Positions 34,358-43,517 are shown, counted from the first letter of the stretch. The stretch: DNA of 64,000 nucleotides from CAZSSM01 sp964609385 (GCA_964609385.1 CAZSSM010000012.1:1-64000); one strand, 5' to 3'. Made by a program: numbers and translations. Notes: generated from the sequence alone by a model not told the origin.

Positions 34358-35317
34358 TCAGCCGGAGGGGCGCTCGTTCTCGACCTTTGCCTTGAGCAAC
34401 TCAGCGCTCCGGAGCAGTGTTGGCAAAGAGGCTTTGAGAGCGGCCCCCTCACGTGTGTGTCCGAAAGATCGAGCCGCCGCTCCAGCGATCTCCGCGACCG
34501 ACGCGTCGAAACCACCGCTCTGGAGTCGACGCTGCATGAGCCCCATGATCCAGGAAGCCAGTTCACGATCGATCTCGAGTTGGATCGTCTCTTCGTTGAG
34601 GAAGGCTAACTCATCTCGAAGGATCAGAACACGCGCCGGATCGATCGCTTCTCGAGCCGCACTGAGCTCGCGGGTGAGCCGATCGATAGCGATCGATTTG
34701 CTCTTTTCCCAGTGCTCAACGAGTCTGATCACAGACGGATCGGTTGCGTCCTCTTCCTGGGCTGCCTCGATCAGGTCGATCGCCTCGGCCCACTCCCCCT
34801 CTCGGATCGCGCGACGAGCCTGATCGGCCAAGCCGGCTGCTTCGGTCCGCCTCGAATTCTTGGAATGATCGACAATCGTCTTGTCGGAAATTTCTGGTTC
34901 ATTCGATGATGAGCCCAGGGATGGAACTAGGGTCTTCGGCTCGTTCAACGTTGTAGCGAAGGGAGCCGAATCGATTCGGGTAACCCATGATCCCAACCGA
35001 TGGAGGGTCGTGACCAGGGCTAGTCCAATTCCAGAGAACAAGGCCAACTCAGCGACCGCCTCCATCGATGCCGCCGCCAACGTGGCATTAGTTGGTTCGC
35101 GATCCAGGGCTAGGACCAGCCGTGAGGTCCCTTTGAGGAGTCCGACGCACGCAAAGAGCCCCAGAAGTCCCCACCTAAGCCGATCATCCCTAACCGCGAC
35201 TCCATGACTCATCGTCGTTCGTCTGGTCGATTGGTCCCGAGAGACCGCCGATGGTGAATCCAGCCTCGCCTGCTCACAATGGTCGTTTTCCCGATTTGTC
35301 ATCGAGGACTGGGTCAC
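34358..35317 (-). CDS. Hypothetical membrane-anchored protein with cytoplasmic helical domain
   Basis: The product is about 319 aa from a GTG at 35317 with AGGAG 9 nt upstream. The frame is open to an ATG at 35533, but that extra N-terminus is not protein-like. A hydrophobic region near residues 45-65 (GLLGLFACVGLL) and another near 80-100 (AELALFSGIGLALV) suggest two membrane spans. The C-terminal 170 residues are helical and TPR-like (ARRAIREGEWAEAIDLIEAAQEE, then AREAIDPARVLILRDEL). No family is recognised. It is upstream of the symporter gene on the same strand, so a shared transcript is possible. Confidence 0.55.
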   Translation of the reverse strand: MTQSSMTNRENDHCEQARLDSPSAVSRDQSTRRTTMSHGVAVRDDRLRWGLLGLFACVGLLKGTSRLVLALDREPTNATLAAASMEAVAELALFSGIGLALVTTLHRLGSWVTRIDSAPFATTLNEPKTLVPSLGSSSNEPEISDKTIVDHSKNSRRTEAAGLADQARRAIREGEWAEAIDLIEAAQEEDATDPSVIRLVEHWEKSKSIAIDRLTRELSAAREAIDPARVLILRDELAFLNEETIQLEIDRELASWIMGLMQRRLQSGGFDASVAEIAGAAARSFGHTREGAALKASLPTLLRSAELLKAKVENERPSG

Positions 35318-35808
35318 GGAAACAAGCTCCTGGTTCGGATCGGAATCTAGATGAAGTGGTTGATCAGGGCTGATTAACCAGCCGGTCCGGGGAAGAACTA
35401 GGTAGATCGAACGTGGGAGTGTCGGGGTGCTGTAGTGCTTTCGCGTCAAAGGCTCGGCGATCCGGATGGATGAGGCTGGTGATCGGATTATCTCAAGGCC
35501 AGAGTCGAGTCGGAACTCATTGATGATCGTCAACGAGCAGGCAACGGGTTTCCCTGCTCCTCTCGAACGTTTGTCTTTTTGTTATTCAATGAACGTGTTC
35601 GCAACGATTTCGGGGACGGCTCGAAGCATCTTTGTTATGACATTATATTGACACAATATGTTCGCGCCTCGGCGGTCAAGCCCTTGATTTTCTGAGGAGA
35701 GTCGGTGAGCCTGATCTCATCAACCCCTCGGACGTCCCACTTGACGCGGGGGAGTATTTGCGAGGTGACTTAGAGTTCGAACTGGTTTCGCATACGGAAA
35801 ACGCTCCG

Positions 35809-37149
35809 ATGAGTAACGATGCGTCTCAGGAGATGCCCGCAGATTCGTCTGACTTTCATTCGGATCGTGATTGGATCGGTTTGAGCGTTTCGCTGGTTTC
35901 TGTCTTGGCGACGGCGGGCCTCTTCGCATTAGGTTGGACCGTGCCCGCATTGCTGACGTCAGTCGTCCTGATCTCGGTGGTCATCTGGCAATCGTGCGAC
36001 CCATTCGCTGACGCGGCTCAGTGGATCGGCAAGCGTTATCATATCCCCGGATCGGTTCGTGGCGCAACCCTCGACGCGGTCTCTAGCTCTTTGCCCGAGC
36101 TGTTCACCGGCATTTTCTTCGTTTTGGTCGCTCTCGCTGCGGTTTCTGGCGATGACGGCGTCTCGATGATGCAGGCCAGTGGAGAGGGACTTGGTTCGAC
36201 GATCGCCACCTGTGCCGGAAGTGCCATCTATAACATGGTCCTGATCCCAGCGTTCTGCGCGATAGTGATCTCCTTTACGCGGAAATCGAAACCTTATATC
36301 GAAGTGGAAGACCAAGTTATTCTCCGCGACGGCTTGACGTTCCTAGCCTGCGAACTGGTCTTGTTGTTCTTCCTTTACTTCAACGAGCTGCAGTGGTGGA
36401 TGGCATTGGTCTTCCCGGTCATCTATGCCGGATACGTTTGCTGGCTTTACCGAACCTGGAGGGTTTATCGCTCGACACAGCGTTCGAATCAGCTGGAGAC
36501 CGAAACGGCCTCGTCAGACGAACCGAACGAAGGAGAAGGGTCGGAAGCCGCATCGGAGGATGAATTGGAAGATGACGAAGACGATGGGGACGAAGCTGGG
36601 GTACTCTTTGGGTTCATTTCTGTTCCATTGACCGTCGTTCGAGCTTGGATGGTGTTAGCGATCTCAACGGCTGTGGCCGCCGCAGCCTGCTACTTCCTGG
36701 TCGAAGTGACCCGTGAGACGGCGTTGGAGTTGGGGGTTCCCACTTTCTTTGTCGCGGTGGTCTTGGCCGCCGCCGCCTCCAGCGTACCGGACACGTTCTT
36801 ATCGATCGGCTCAGCCCGACGTGGCGACGATTCGGGTGCGGTCTCCAACGCGTTCGGGTCCAACATCTTCGATATCTGTGTCTGCATTCCAGTCCCCCTC
36901 GTCATCAACTCGGCACTCATCGGCTTCGAGCCCGTTAGTTTGCTGCAAGAGAACGGTGAACCGATCCGTGGATTGGTCGGACTTAGACTGATGCTCTGGA
37001 CTTTGACGTTGATCACGCTAGGAATTCTCTGGCACCGTCGTCAGTTGACACGGTTTAAAGGGTTTATCCTCGTGGGCCTATACTTGATCTTCATCGGTTA
37101 TGCCGTTGCCGGCTCCCTGGGTCTCTTTGACCTGATCTTCTCCGCTTGA
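35809..37149 (+). CDS. Sodium/calcium exchanger family protein
   Basis: This protein of about 446 aa exchanges cations across the inner membrane. Both CaCA alpha repeats are seen: GATLDAVSSSLPELFTG with a downstream GSAIYN in the N-terminal half, and AAASSVPDTFLSIGSARRG followed by NAFGSNIFDI in the C-terminal half. These carry the conserved acidic residue of the SxPE/SxPD motifs. About ten membrane spans are present. A strongly acidic cytoplasmic loop of about 35 residues (SEDELEDDEDDGDE) separates the halves. The start is uncertain (ATG 35809, or TTG 35758 with a G-rich box too close). A hairpin near 37235 may end the transcript. Confidence 0.85.
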   Translation: MSNDASQEMPADSSDFHSDRDWIGLSVSLVSVLATAGLFALGWTVPALLTSVVLISVVIWQSCDPFADAAQWIGKRYHIPGSVRGATLDAVSSSLPELFTGIFFVLVALAAVSGDDGVSMMQASGEGLGSTIATCAGSAIYNMVLIPAFCAIVISFTRKSKPYIEVEDQVILRDGLTFLACELVLLFFLYFNELQWWMALVFPVIYAGYVCWLYRTWRVYRSTQRSNQLETETASSDEPNEGEGSEAASEDELEDDEDDGDEAGVLFGFISVPLTVVRAWMVLAISTAVAAAACYFLVEVTRETALELGVPTFFVAVVLAAAASSVPDTFLSIGSARRGDDSGAVSNAFGSNIFDICVCIPVPLVINSALIGFEPVSLLQENGEPIRGLVGLRLMLWTLTLITLGILWHRRQLTRFKGFILVGLYLIFIGYAVAGSLGLFDLIFSA

Positions 37150-37465
37150 GCAACCTTTGGAGACCGGCCGGCTCGAAGCGATTTTCCGGAACGGCAAGTG
37201 ATTCTCTGATTCAGTATCTCCTGCTGGGAAGGACAAAGCCCTCGCCATCGGGCGAAGGCTTTAGCTTTGCCATTGCAGATGGGCTCGATGCATGCGTGTC
37301 GTCATGGAGTTCACAGTGTGTTCGAGATCCACTTGCACGCGGCGATTTTTCAGTCAATCAATAAGGTGGGTAAATTGTCAATGTCTCAATTAAATTGAAC
37401 TCACTGATGTTCCGTCCTTGGCCTCTCGGTTGTACGGCGCGGTTTTGTCGGGGAATGAGGGAGAC
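37150..37465. other. Intergenic region with a hairpin downstream of the exchanger gene
   Basis: The only structure seen is AAAGCC (37235-37240), TCGCC and GGCGA inner arms, and GGCTTT (37257-37262), forming an interrupted hairpin about 90 nt after the exchanger stop. It is followed by TAGCTTTG, so a weak terminator is possible. No gene was seen. Confidence 0.4.
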
Positions 37466-37564
37466 TGGCGGGAGCGTATGGGAATCGAACCCACCGGCGA
37501 TCCGTTTCCGGACCGCCCACCGGTTTTGAAGACCGGGCCGGGCACCAGCGTCGGTCACACTCCC
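37466..37564 (-). tRNA. selC: Selenocysteine tRNA (anticodon UCA)
   Basis: The 99-nt minus-strand sequence folds as a tRNA-Sec. The 8-bp acceptor stem is GGGAGTGT with ACGCTCCC, followed by discriminator G and an encoded CCA (37466-37468). The anticodon arm is CCGGT-CTTCAAA-ACCGG with anticodon UCA. The long variable arm is a perfect 9-bp stem (GGCGGTCCG and CGGATCGCC around GAAA), and the T arm has TTCGATT. The D-stem is weak by eye (three contiguous pairs). It decodes UGA as selenocysteine with SelB, so the organism should make selenoproteins. The 5' 10 nt overlap the end of the upstream protein gene. No selA, selB or selD is in the window. Confidence 0.93.
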
Positions 37565-38583
37565 GAATCGTACTCAGGATCGGTCGGAGGATCTTCAGGA
37601 TGATCGAGTTCGGATCCCGTAGGAGAGGTCATCTTGAATAGGTCGGCGTCTGCTCGATCAGGGTCGAGACGGATCGCGACGAAACTGCTTGTGTGACCGA
37701 GCATCGTCGTGTGTCCGGCGATGATCGCCTTGCCTTCAGACCAGAGGTAGCCTTCATAATCTCGAACGGCTTGAGGAAACTGGATTGAGAACTTGATATG
37801 GCCGGAGTGATCACCGATGATTCGCCCAACGACGTTATGGAGTCGCCCTCGCTCTTTCGAGCGATACGTTCCCATGACCGGACCATTGCTAACGACTCGG
37901 AGAGATAATAGCCCGAAGGATCGTCCGTCCGTCTGGAGTGAGAAGCGGCCCCCGAAATCGCTCGCGGCGATGACACGGTCATGGCTCGGGCGATTGTCAC
38001 CAACTAGCGTGCTGATCTCGATCGATTTCGTGATGAGGGTCAAGGAGACACCAGGTCCGGCGATGAGACTCGTCTTTTCTTTGGAGCCAGGTTGGAGCGA
38101 GGTTTGGACGACCAAATCGCCGCCGAACCCCTGTGGGACGACTTGGCCGGAGTCCAAGTCGAAAGTGAAGCCGTCAAAAAGCTGAACGTCACCGCCGCTC
38201 GCAGAACGCTCCAAGCATGCGGGGGCATCGAAGGTGGCGAACCGTTCGAGAATGACGATCGGAACCAGATCGGCCCGATCGTCGACCGGCGACCGAAACG
38301 CGGGTTCGATAAGGACTCGGGCGATCCGTCCCTGATCGGTACGGACCACAACCAACGCGGCTCGAATCTCAGGGAGAACTCGCGTGGCCCCAGCAAGTTC
38401 CTGGAAATCGAGAGTCGCCTCCATGCCTTGCTTGTCCAGAGCGACTAGTGCCAGCTCACGGAGCACAGCTCCCTCGAGCACGTCAAACCAATCGGCATGA
38501 GCTAGGTGTGGTAAAGTTAGCAAAACACTGATGGCTATGTTCCATGAGGAAAATAGTCGAAACCGACGGAAGCGTCGAGACAT
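37555..38583 (-). CDS. Hypothetical secreted protein ending inside tRNA-Sec
   Basis: This 342-aa protein has a clear signal peptide (residues 12-30, ISVLLTLPHLAHAD). The mature part is beta-rich without recognised motifs (FDLDSGQVVPQGFGGDL, GTYRSKERGRLHNVVG). It ends in a Pro/Asp-rich tail. The TGA stop (37555-37557) lies in the acceptor stem of the downstream tRNA-Sec on the same strand, so the mRNA 3' end and the tRNA 5' end share 10 bases. It could be co-transcribed with the tRNA. No homologous family is recognised. Confidence 0.7.
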   Translation of the reverse strand: MSRRFRRFRLFSSWNIAISVLLTLPHLAHADWFDVLEGAVLRELALVALDKQGMEATLDFQELAGATRVLPEIRAALVVVRTDQGRIARVLIEPAFRSPVDDRADLVPIVILERFATFDAPACLERSASGGDVQLFDGFTFDLDSGQVVPQGFGGDLVVQTSLQPGSKEKTSLIAGPGVSLTLITKSIEISTLVGDNRPSHDRVIAASDFGGRFSLQTDGRSFGLLSLRVVSNGPVMGTYRSKERGRLHNVVGRIIGDHSGHIKFSIQFPQAVRDYEGYLWSEGKAIIAGHTTMLGHTSSFVAIRLDPDRADADLFKMTSPTGSELDHPEDPPTDPEYDSGV

Positions 38584-38672
38584 TGCAGGCTCCGGTGATC
38601 AAGGGCTTTGGTCCTGGATCATCTTGTTTGGCTGGTCGGACCAAGGCCCTGAGGAAAACGATGGGCGCAGGC

Positions 38673-39857
38673 TCAACTCGGCGAAAAGTCAACTCGCCGA
38701 ATCCATGAGACCACGATACCCAGCAGTCCGGTGGCAATGAGAAAAAACCCGGCTGGTTCGGGAACCGGGATCGATGCGTCGGGAGTCATGACGAATCCTC
38801 GGGAGACCCCTTGGAAGATCCCGGTGCCGACGATCTGACCGCGATCATTGACGGCTTGCGCCCGTTGAATAATCCAACCTGAATCGGTAGTGATTAAGTC
38901 GTTAAGATCGATCACGCCGCGCGACTCGTCATATAAAAAGCCACGTTCCATGGAACCATGAATCACGGCATAGCCGACGACAAGGCCCTCGAGATTGATG
39001 TCCGTGGCGAAGCTTGAGTGTGCGCCAGCAAGCGTCGGGAGGATCTCGAGTTCGTAGGTTAATGGATCAGCCCGGACTGCCAAAACGACCTCGCTGGCGG
39101 TTCCCGAATAGCCGACCACCTGACCGCGGTCATTGATAGCAACGGCCGAGCTGAATGTGCCTCCTGGTAGGGTCCCGAGGTCGATTACCGTGCCAGCTTC
39201 CCTAGAGATGAATCCGTGATAGCGGTTGCCTCCGGTCTGGGACCATCCCACCGTCGACCCATCGTTATTGATATCGAGCGCCGCATTGTTAGCGCCGCCT
39301 AAGGACGGGATTGGAACGAAGACGCCAGGGTCATCGAGGGACGTCAGGAAGGCTCGCGACTGGCCGAAGATGTTGCGAGAATAGCCGACAATCTGGCCCC
39401 CGTTGTTGATCGACGAGCCGTAACTACTCAACGCTCCCTCAGGAACTCCACCGTCGATGACTTCAATCCCGTCGATGGTTGTGTAGAGACGATCCACTGT
39501 CCGACCGTCGACGATCGTGTCGCTGGTCCCCACAATTACACCCTGATCGTTGACATCGGCCGCGTTGTTCTTGAGACCATCGATGAGCGGAACGATCTTC
39601 GAGAGTTCTTCATCGCGCGGACCAACGAAGAATCCGCGTGAGGAGCCACCTCCGCTGTTTGTCGAGCCGACGATCTTCGTTGATTCGTTGATCGCGGAGG
39701 GGAAGCTTGGAACCGATCCCAATGGATCGATCCGATAGAACGTCGAAATTGTTCCCGCTCGGGAGTCCGTGCTGACATACAAGGCCACCATTAGGACAAC
39801 CCAGCCCGCCGCGATGGGACGCCTCAAGCTGAACCCAGCGAGATGAATCCCTTCCAT
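38673..39857 (-). CDS. HAF-repeat extracellular protein with PEP-CTERM anchor
   Basis: This 394-aa exported protein has a hydrophobic signal segment (residues 18-36). It is followed by a chain of about eight short HAF-type repeats, each with a motif like AINDRGQVVGYS (for example DVNDQGVIVGTS, SINNGGQIVGYS, DINNDGSTVGWS). The C-terminus is a PEP-CTERM sorting signal: VPEPAG, a hydrophobic span (FFLIATGLLGIVVSW) and a basic IRR cluster. This predicts processing by an exosortase/EpsH-type system, encoded elsewhere. It is probably a surface or extracellular-matrix protein. The ATG at 39857 is chosen over 39899 because the signal then starts normally. Function beyond surface display is unknown. 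Confidence 0.85.
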   Translation of the reverse strand: MEGIHLAGFSLRRPIAAGWVVLMVALYVSTDSRAGTISTFYRIDPLGSVPSFPSAINESTKIVGSTNSGGGSSRGFFVGPRDEELSKIVPLIDGLKNNAADVNDQGVIVGTSDTIVDGRTVDRLYTTIDGIEVIDGGVPEGALSSYGSSINNGGQIVGYSRNIFGQSRAFLTSLDDPGVFVPIPSLGGANNAALDINNDGSTVGWSQTGGNRYHGFISREAGTVIDLGTLPGGTFSSAVAINDRGQVVGYSGTASEVVLAVRADPLTYELEILPTLAGAHSSFATDINLEGLVVGYAVIHGSMERGFLYDESRGVIDLNDLITTDSGWIIQRAQAVNDRGQIVGTGIFQGVSRGFVMTPDASIPVPEPAGFFLIATGLLGIVVSWIRRVDFSPS

Positions 39858-40332
39858 TCCAGATCGTCCGCCCTGACGACATGGAGGATGCTCAGGCATG
39901 ATCGGGACAACTCAAGAAAGTGGAGATCGGTGGAGTGGAAACGAGTAGCGAATCGACTGGCTGCGAATCATGAACGCGGGTGCGCCACACAAGATACTAC
40001 CGATTCTATCGGCGAAAGAACAAGCATGATGCCATCAAGGCGCGGTCTTCCGGTCTTCCTCACTTTCCTCCGGCGTGTCTTTGGAGAATTCCTGGTGGCC
40101 AAATGAGCTTGCTCGCCACCGTATCCGCTTGCCGGGACCGACCCGGACGACATATCATGTCACTCCTACCAAGAACGAGACTCCGTCGCAAAATTTGATT
40201 CGAGTCGGTCCATCGCCGGCGGCTCAGAATCTGGCCGGTGTCTCTCAATCCTCAACCCGCATGGAAAATGCGGTCGGGATTCTCATTTAACACGTTCGCT
40301 CCTTGGCCCGCCGCGTAGGAGATCACGCCGCG
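39858..40332. other. Intergenic region upstream of the peroxiredoxin gene
   Basis: This 475-base gap lies between divergent genes and holds both promoters. CCGCAT (40257-40262) and ATGCGG (40268-40273) form a small hairpin, flanked by AATCC and GGATT, about 60 nt before the peroxiredoxin ATG. Nothing else recognisable was seen. Confidence 0.4.
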
Positions 40333-40929
40333 ATGTCTGGAATCGTTGGAAAGCCCGCCCCCCCATTCGAGTTGGACGCTGTTCTGAACGGGGAGTTCAA
40401 GAAGATTCGACTAGCCGACTATCAGGGCCGTTGGTTGGTCGTCTTCTTCTATCCGTTGGACTTCACATTCGTCTGCCCGACGGAGATCCTGGCTTTCTCG
40501 GATCGCTTGGGCGAGTTTCAGGCCATCCAAGCCGATGTGTTGGGCGTCAGCGTTGACAGCAAGTATTCGCACCTGGCCTGGACTGAGAAGCCCCGTGCCG
40601 AAGGGGGTATTCAAGGCTTGGCCTATCCTTTGTTGGCCGACATTAACAAGCGCATGGCGTCAGATTACGACGTCCTGACCGAAGCGGGCGTGGCGCTTCG
40701 CGGCCTCTTTCTGATCGATTCCGATGGTACAGTCCAGCACGCCACAGTCAACAACATGTCGGTGGGTCGATCGGTCGATGAGACCTTGCGTGTTCTCAAA
40801 GCTTTCCAGTACGTCGCTGAACACGGGGAGGTTTGCCCAGCAAACTGGGAGCCCGGCTCGGCTTCGATGAAAGCCAATTGGAAGGACTCCAAAGAGTATT
40901 TCAGCACTCAAGGCTCCGCCCGAGGTTGA
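40333..40929 (+). CDS. Typical 2-Cys peroxiredoxin (AhpC/Prx type)
   Basis: This 198-aa cytoplasmic peroxidase reduces H2O2, organic hydroperoxides and peroxynitrite. The peroxidatic cysteine is Cys48 in the invariant DFTFVCPTE. The resolving cysteine is Cys168 in GEVCPANW, so it is a typical 2-Cys enzyme. The C-terminal YF motif of the eukaryotic-type, overoxidation-sensitive group is present in part (EYFSTQ). The start is the ATG at 40333 with TAGGAG about 11 nt upstream; the longer ORF from 40303 is not needed. Its reductant (thioredoxin or AhpF) is not in the window. Confidence 0.95.
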   Translation: MSGIVGKPAPPFELDAVLNGEFKKIRLADYQGRWLVVFFYPLDFTFVCPTEILAFSDRLGEFQAIQADVLGVSVDSKYSHLAWTEKPRAEGGIQGLAYPLLADINKRMASDYDVLTEAGVALRGLFLIDSDGTVQHATVNNMSVGRSVDETLRVLKAFQYVAEHGEVCPANWEPGSASMKANWKDSKEYFSTQGSARG

Positions 40930-41081
40930 ACCGGTTGTGTCTATTCCCCGCATCGATCTGTGATGATCGCGTATAATCGGGCCAACGGACCACCGACCCC
41001 GCTGACAGTCTCGCCGAATCGATCAGGTGGCCTGGACCCGAGCGGGGCTCAAACACCGAAGGCCTCATCACGATTGGATCC

Positions 41082-41969
41082 ATGGGAAATCTTTCGAAAC
41101 GCAAGCGTTTTAAGCCACGAACGATCATTCGCAACGACTCGACACCGAATGGAGCGGCTCGTCGGCTCCTCCCTGAGACAAGCGGGATCATGGGGCTTTG
41201 CCTCCCGCCCGACCAACGTGAAGGGATGCGAGAGGCAGGTCGGTTCAATGCACAGCTCATGGATTTTGTGCGAACAGAAATCCGTGAGGGGATGACGACC
41301 AAACAAATCGACCAACTCGTCGAAACCTATACACGCGATCACGGGCATGTTCCAGCCACCTTCGGCTACCGTGGCTATCCGAAGAATTGCTGCACCAGCA
41401 TGAACGATGTGGTCTGTCACGGAATCCCCGACGAGACGATCCTCCGGTCAGGCGACATCGTCAACGTTGACATCGCCTCAATTGTCGATGGCTGGCATGG
41501 AGATCAGTCAGAGACGTTCCTCCTTGGGGATGTGTCCGAAGAAGCACGTCAGCTAGTCCAAGTGTGCTTCGAGAGCCTCTGGAAGGCGATCGATGCACTC
41601 TCTCCGGGGTGTCGGGTCTCCCAGATCGGTCGTGCGATCGTTGAGCACGCACGGCCCCACGGATATGGGGTTGTCGAAGACTATCAGGGACATGGTCTTG
41701 GCCGGAAATTTCACCAGAAGCCCGATATTCCTCATTTTCCCGAGACAAAATTGGCCCGTCAGATCCTCTACACCGGGCTTTGCTTCACAGTCGAGCCGAT
41801 GATCAACCAGGGAACTAAAGAGGTCAAACCGCCCCTGAAAGACTGGATTGTCCATACGAAGGACGGCAAGCTCTCGGCCCAGTTCGAACACACGATCCTC
41901 ATGACTGAGGACGGGCCTGAGGTTCTGACTCTGACCAAAGAAGGACCGCAGAAAGGCCATGTGTTCTGA
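41082..41969 (+). CDS. map: Methionine aminopeptidase, type I, with N-terminal extension
   Basis: This 295-aa metalloprotease removes the initiator methionine from nascent proteins. The five metal ligands are present: Asp130, Asp141, His204, Glu238 and Glu269, and the catalytic His113 is in VVCHGIP. An extra N-terminal segment of about 40 residues (basic KRKRFKPR, then a linker) precedes the usual start, reminiscent of SecC-motif or other extended forms but without a CxC zinc motif. It follows the peroxiredoxin gene by about 150 bases. No secretion partner gene (secY, infA) is adjacent, which is where map often sits, so it is likely one of several copies. Confidence 0.93.
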   Translation: MGNLSKRKRFKPRTIIRNDSTPNGAARRLLPETSGIMGLCLPPDQREGMREAGRFNAQLMDFVRTEIREGMTTKQIDQLVETYTRDHGHVPATFGYRGYPKNCCTSMNDVVCHGIPDETILRSGDIVNVDIASIVDGWHGDQSETFLLGDVSEEARQLVQVCFESLWKAIDALSPGCRVSQIGRAIVEHARPHGYGVVEDYQGHGLGRKFHQKPDIPHFPETKLARQILYTGLCFTVEPMINQGTKEVKPPLKDWIVHTKDGKLSAQFEHTILMTEDGPEVLTLTKEGPQKGHVF

Positions 41970-42222
41970 TCAAGGTTGACTATCAGCTTCAGCTCTGGGT
42001 CACACAATCGGTTGCTGGTAGCGAAGTGTGACCTTCTCAACTAGTGTCCGGCACCAATTCGTCTGTTCAGATCATGGGCTACGAGTAAGGTTAACAGCTC
42101 AATTTGGACACGACTCCGGGTGGGTTACGACCCGTTCGCCGATTCATCGAGCGATGTTTTGTCACGGGCCCACTGATATCGGATTCCAGCGACATCGGCG
42201 GAATGGCATGGAGGCATTGATA

Positions 42223-42822
42223 ATGCGGGACCGCGCATTCGTGACGATCGTCTCCGGGTTACCTCGCTCGGGCACCTCGATGATGATGCGGATGTTGGAG
42301 GCCGGCGGAATGCCGGTCCTGACCGATCAAATCCGCTCAGCCGACACCGACAATCCACGAGGGTATTACGAGTTCGAAGCAGTCAAACGAACCGCACAGG
42401 ACTCCTCTTGGCTCAATCGGGCTGAAGGCCACGCCGTCAAGATGGTTTACCGTCTGCTCTACGACTTACCCGACAACTTTGATTATCGGGTTCTGGTCAT
42501 GCGACGGGACTTGGACGAGGTTCTTGCTTCACAGGCCAAGATGCTTCGTCGACTTGGAAAATCGGATGATCGGATCTCCAATGAGCAAGTCTCGCGGATC
42601 TACCGCACAGAGCTATCGCGGTTGGATACTTGGCTCTCCATGCAGCCAAACATTCAAAGTCTCGATGTCGATTACAATCGGATGCTCGTTGAGCCCGCAT
42701 CGCTGGTTGTGCAGATCAATGGATTCCTTGGAGGCGGTCTGAAGACCGAGGCCATGACAGCGGTGGTCGAGCCGAGCCTTTATCGCAATCGCCATGGGGA
42801 ACATGTCGAAACTGGCCATTGA
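42223..42822 (+). CDS. Sulfotransferase-family protein
   Basis: This 199-aa protein has the 5'-phosphosulfate-binding P-loop variant SGLPRSGTSMMMRML near the N-terminus (residues 10-24). A second motif is YRVLVMRRDLDEVLASQ, the 3'-phosphate-binding region seen in the cytoplasmic, PAPS-dependent family. It is short for the family (about 250-300 aa) and may be a minimal single-domain member. The ATG at 42223 is set by GGAGG 8 nt upstream; earlier in-frame ATGs lack a ribosome binding site. The acceptor substrate is not predictable. Nearby sugar-nucleotide genes are 2 kb away on the opposite strand. Confidence 0.8.
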   Translation: MRDRAFVTIVSGLPRSGTSMMMRMLEAGGMPVLTDQIRSADTDNPRGYYEFEAVKRTAQDSSWLNRAEGHAVKMVYRLLYDLPDNFDYRVLVMRRDLDEVLASQAKMLRRLGKSDDRISNEQVSRIYRTELSRLDTWLSMQPNIQSLDVDYNRMLVEPASLVVQINGFLGGGLKTEAMTAVVEPSLYRNRHGEHVETGH

Positions 42823-42848
42823 CCTCTCAACTCGACGGCGAGGCTCGA

Positions 42849-43517
42849 TCACTCGGGGCGTTTCCAGGCCCAGGTCCAATGGCGGTCTGAGGTGAGTACC
42901 ACTTTGCCACCGTCGAGTCCGAGTCGATTAATCATGCCCCGAACTTCCTCGAGCGTGTAGGAGGCAAAGAGAGAGGCCCGGAACATGTCACGTGCTTCAA
43001 GGGTCTCCCGACCGGCATGTCGTTCGACGAGTCGTTCGATCTCCTCGACCGAGTTCGGGCGATACAAATCACGAATGAAGAGCGTTCCGCCCGGCTCGAC
43101 CACCTGGACCATCTGACTTAGAACAGCGTCCGGATCGCTGACATGGTGCAAAATGCTGTTGGAGATGAGTGCCTCGGAACTCTCTGGCTCCAAGTCTAGC
43201 GCTTTGGCGTCGGCGACCCGCAGTTCGATTCGGTCAGAGAAACCTGCCTGTTCGACATTGGTTCGCGCCTGGGCGATCATGTGGGTGGCAATGTCAAGGG
43301 CCAAAACCCGAGCCTGAGGCTCGCGACGGCAAAGAGCGATCGGGATCCGCGCTGTGCCTGTCCCTAGATCGACAATGAGCTCACCACGGCACGGTCCGTG
43401 CAGGACGAGAAACTCGTCGACGAACGCGGTGTTGACCGACTCATGATCCATGGCATCGTAGAAGATCGCCTCTTCGGGGGTATCCATCGCCTCGGGTTCG
43501 GGGATTCGGTCGATCAT
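42849..43517 (-). CDS. Class I SAM-dependent methyltransferase
   Basis: This 222-aa soluble methyltransferase has motif I VDLGTGTARI (about 47-56), an acidic loop DIATHMIAQAR (about 74-84), motif III-like ADAKALDL and motif IV NSILHHVSDP (about 120-129). It resembles UbiE/MenG- and Trm-like small-molecule methyltransferases, but there is no clear substrate signature. It converges on the sulfotransferase gene with 26 bases between the ends, and lies head-to-head with the FHA gene. Its substrate is unassigned. Confidence 0.85.
   Translation of the reverse strand: MIDRIPEPEAMDTPEEAIFYDAMDHESVNTAFVDEFLVLHGPCRGELIVDLGTGTARIPIALCRREPQARVLALDIATHMIAQARTNVEQAGFSDRIELRVADAKALDLEPESSEALISNSILHHVSDPDAVLSQMVQVVEPGGTLFIRDLYRPNSVEEIERLVERHAGRETLEARDMFRASLFASYTLEEVRGMINRLGLDGGKVVLTSDRHWTWAWKRPE

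Noticed and set aside
37150..37465. A SECIS-type element near tRNA-Sec
   Set aside because: The hairpin at 37235-37262 has no bulged U or GU apical motif and is not next to an in-frame UGA. It is better read as a weak terminator.
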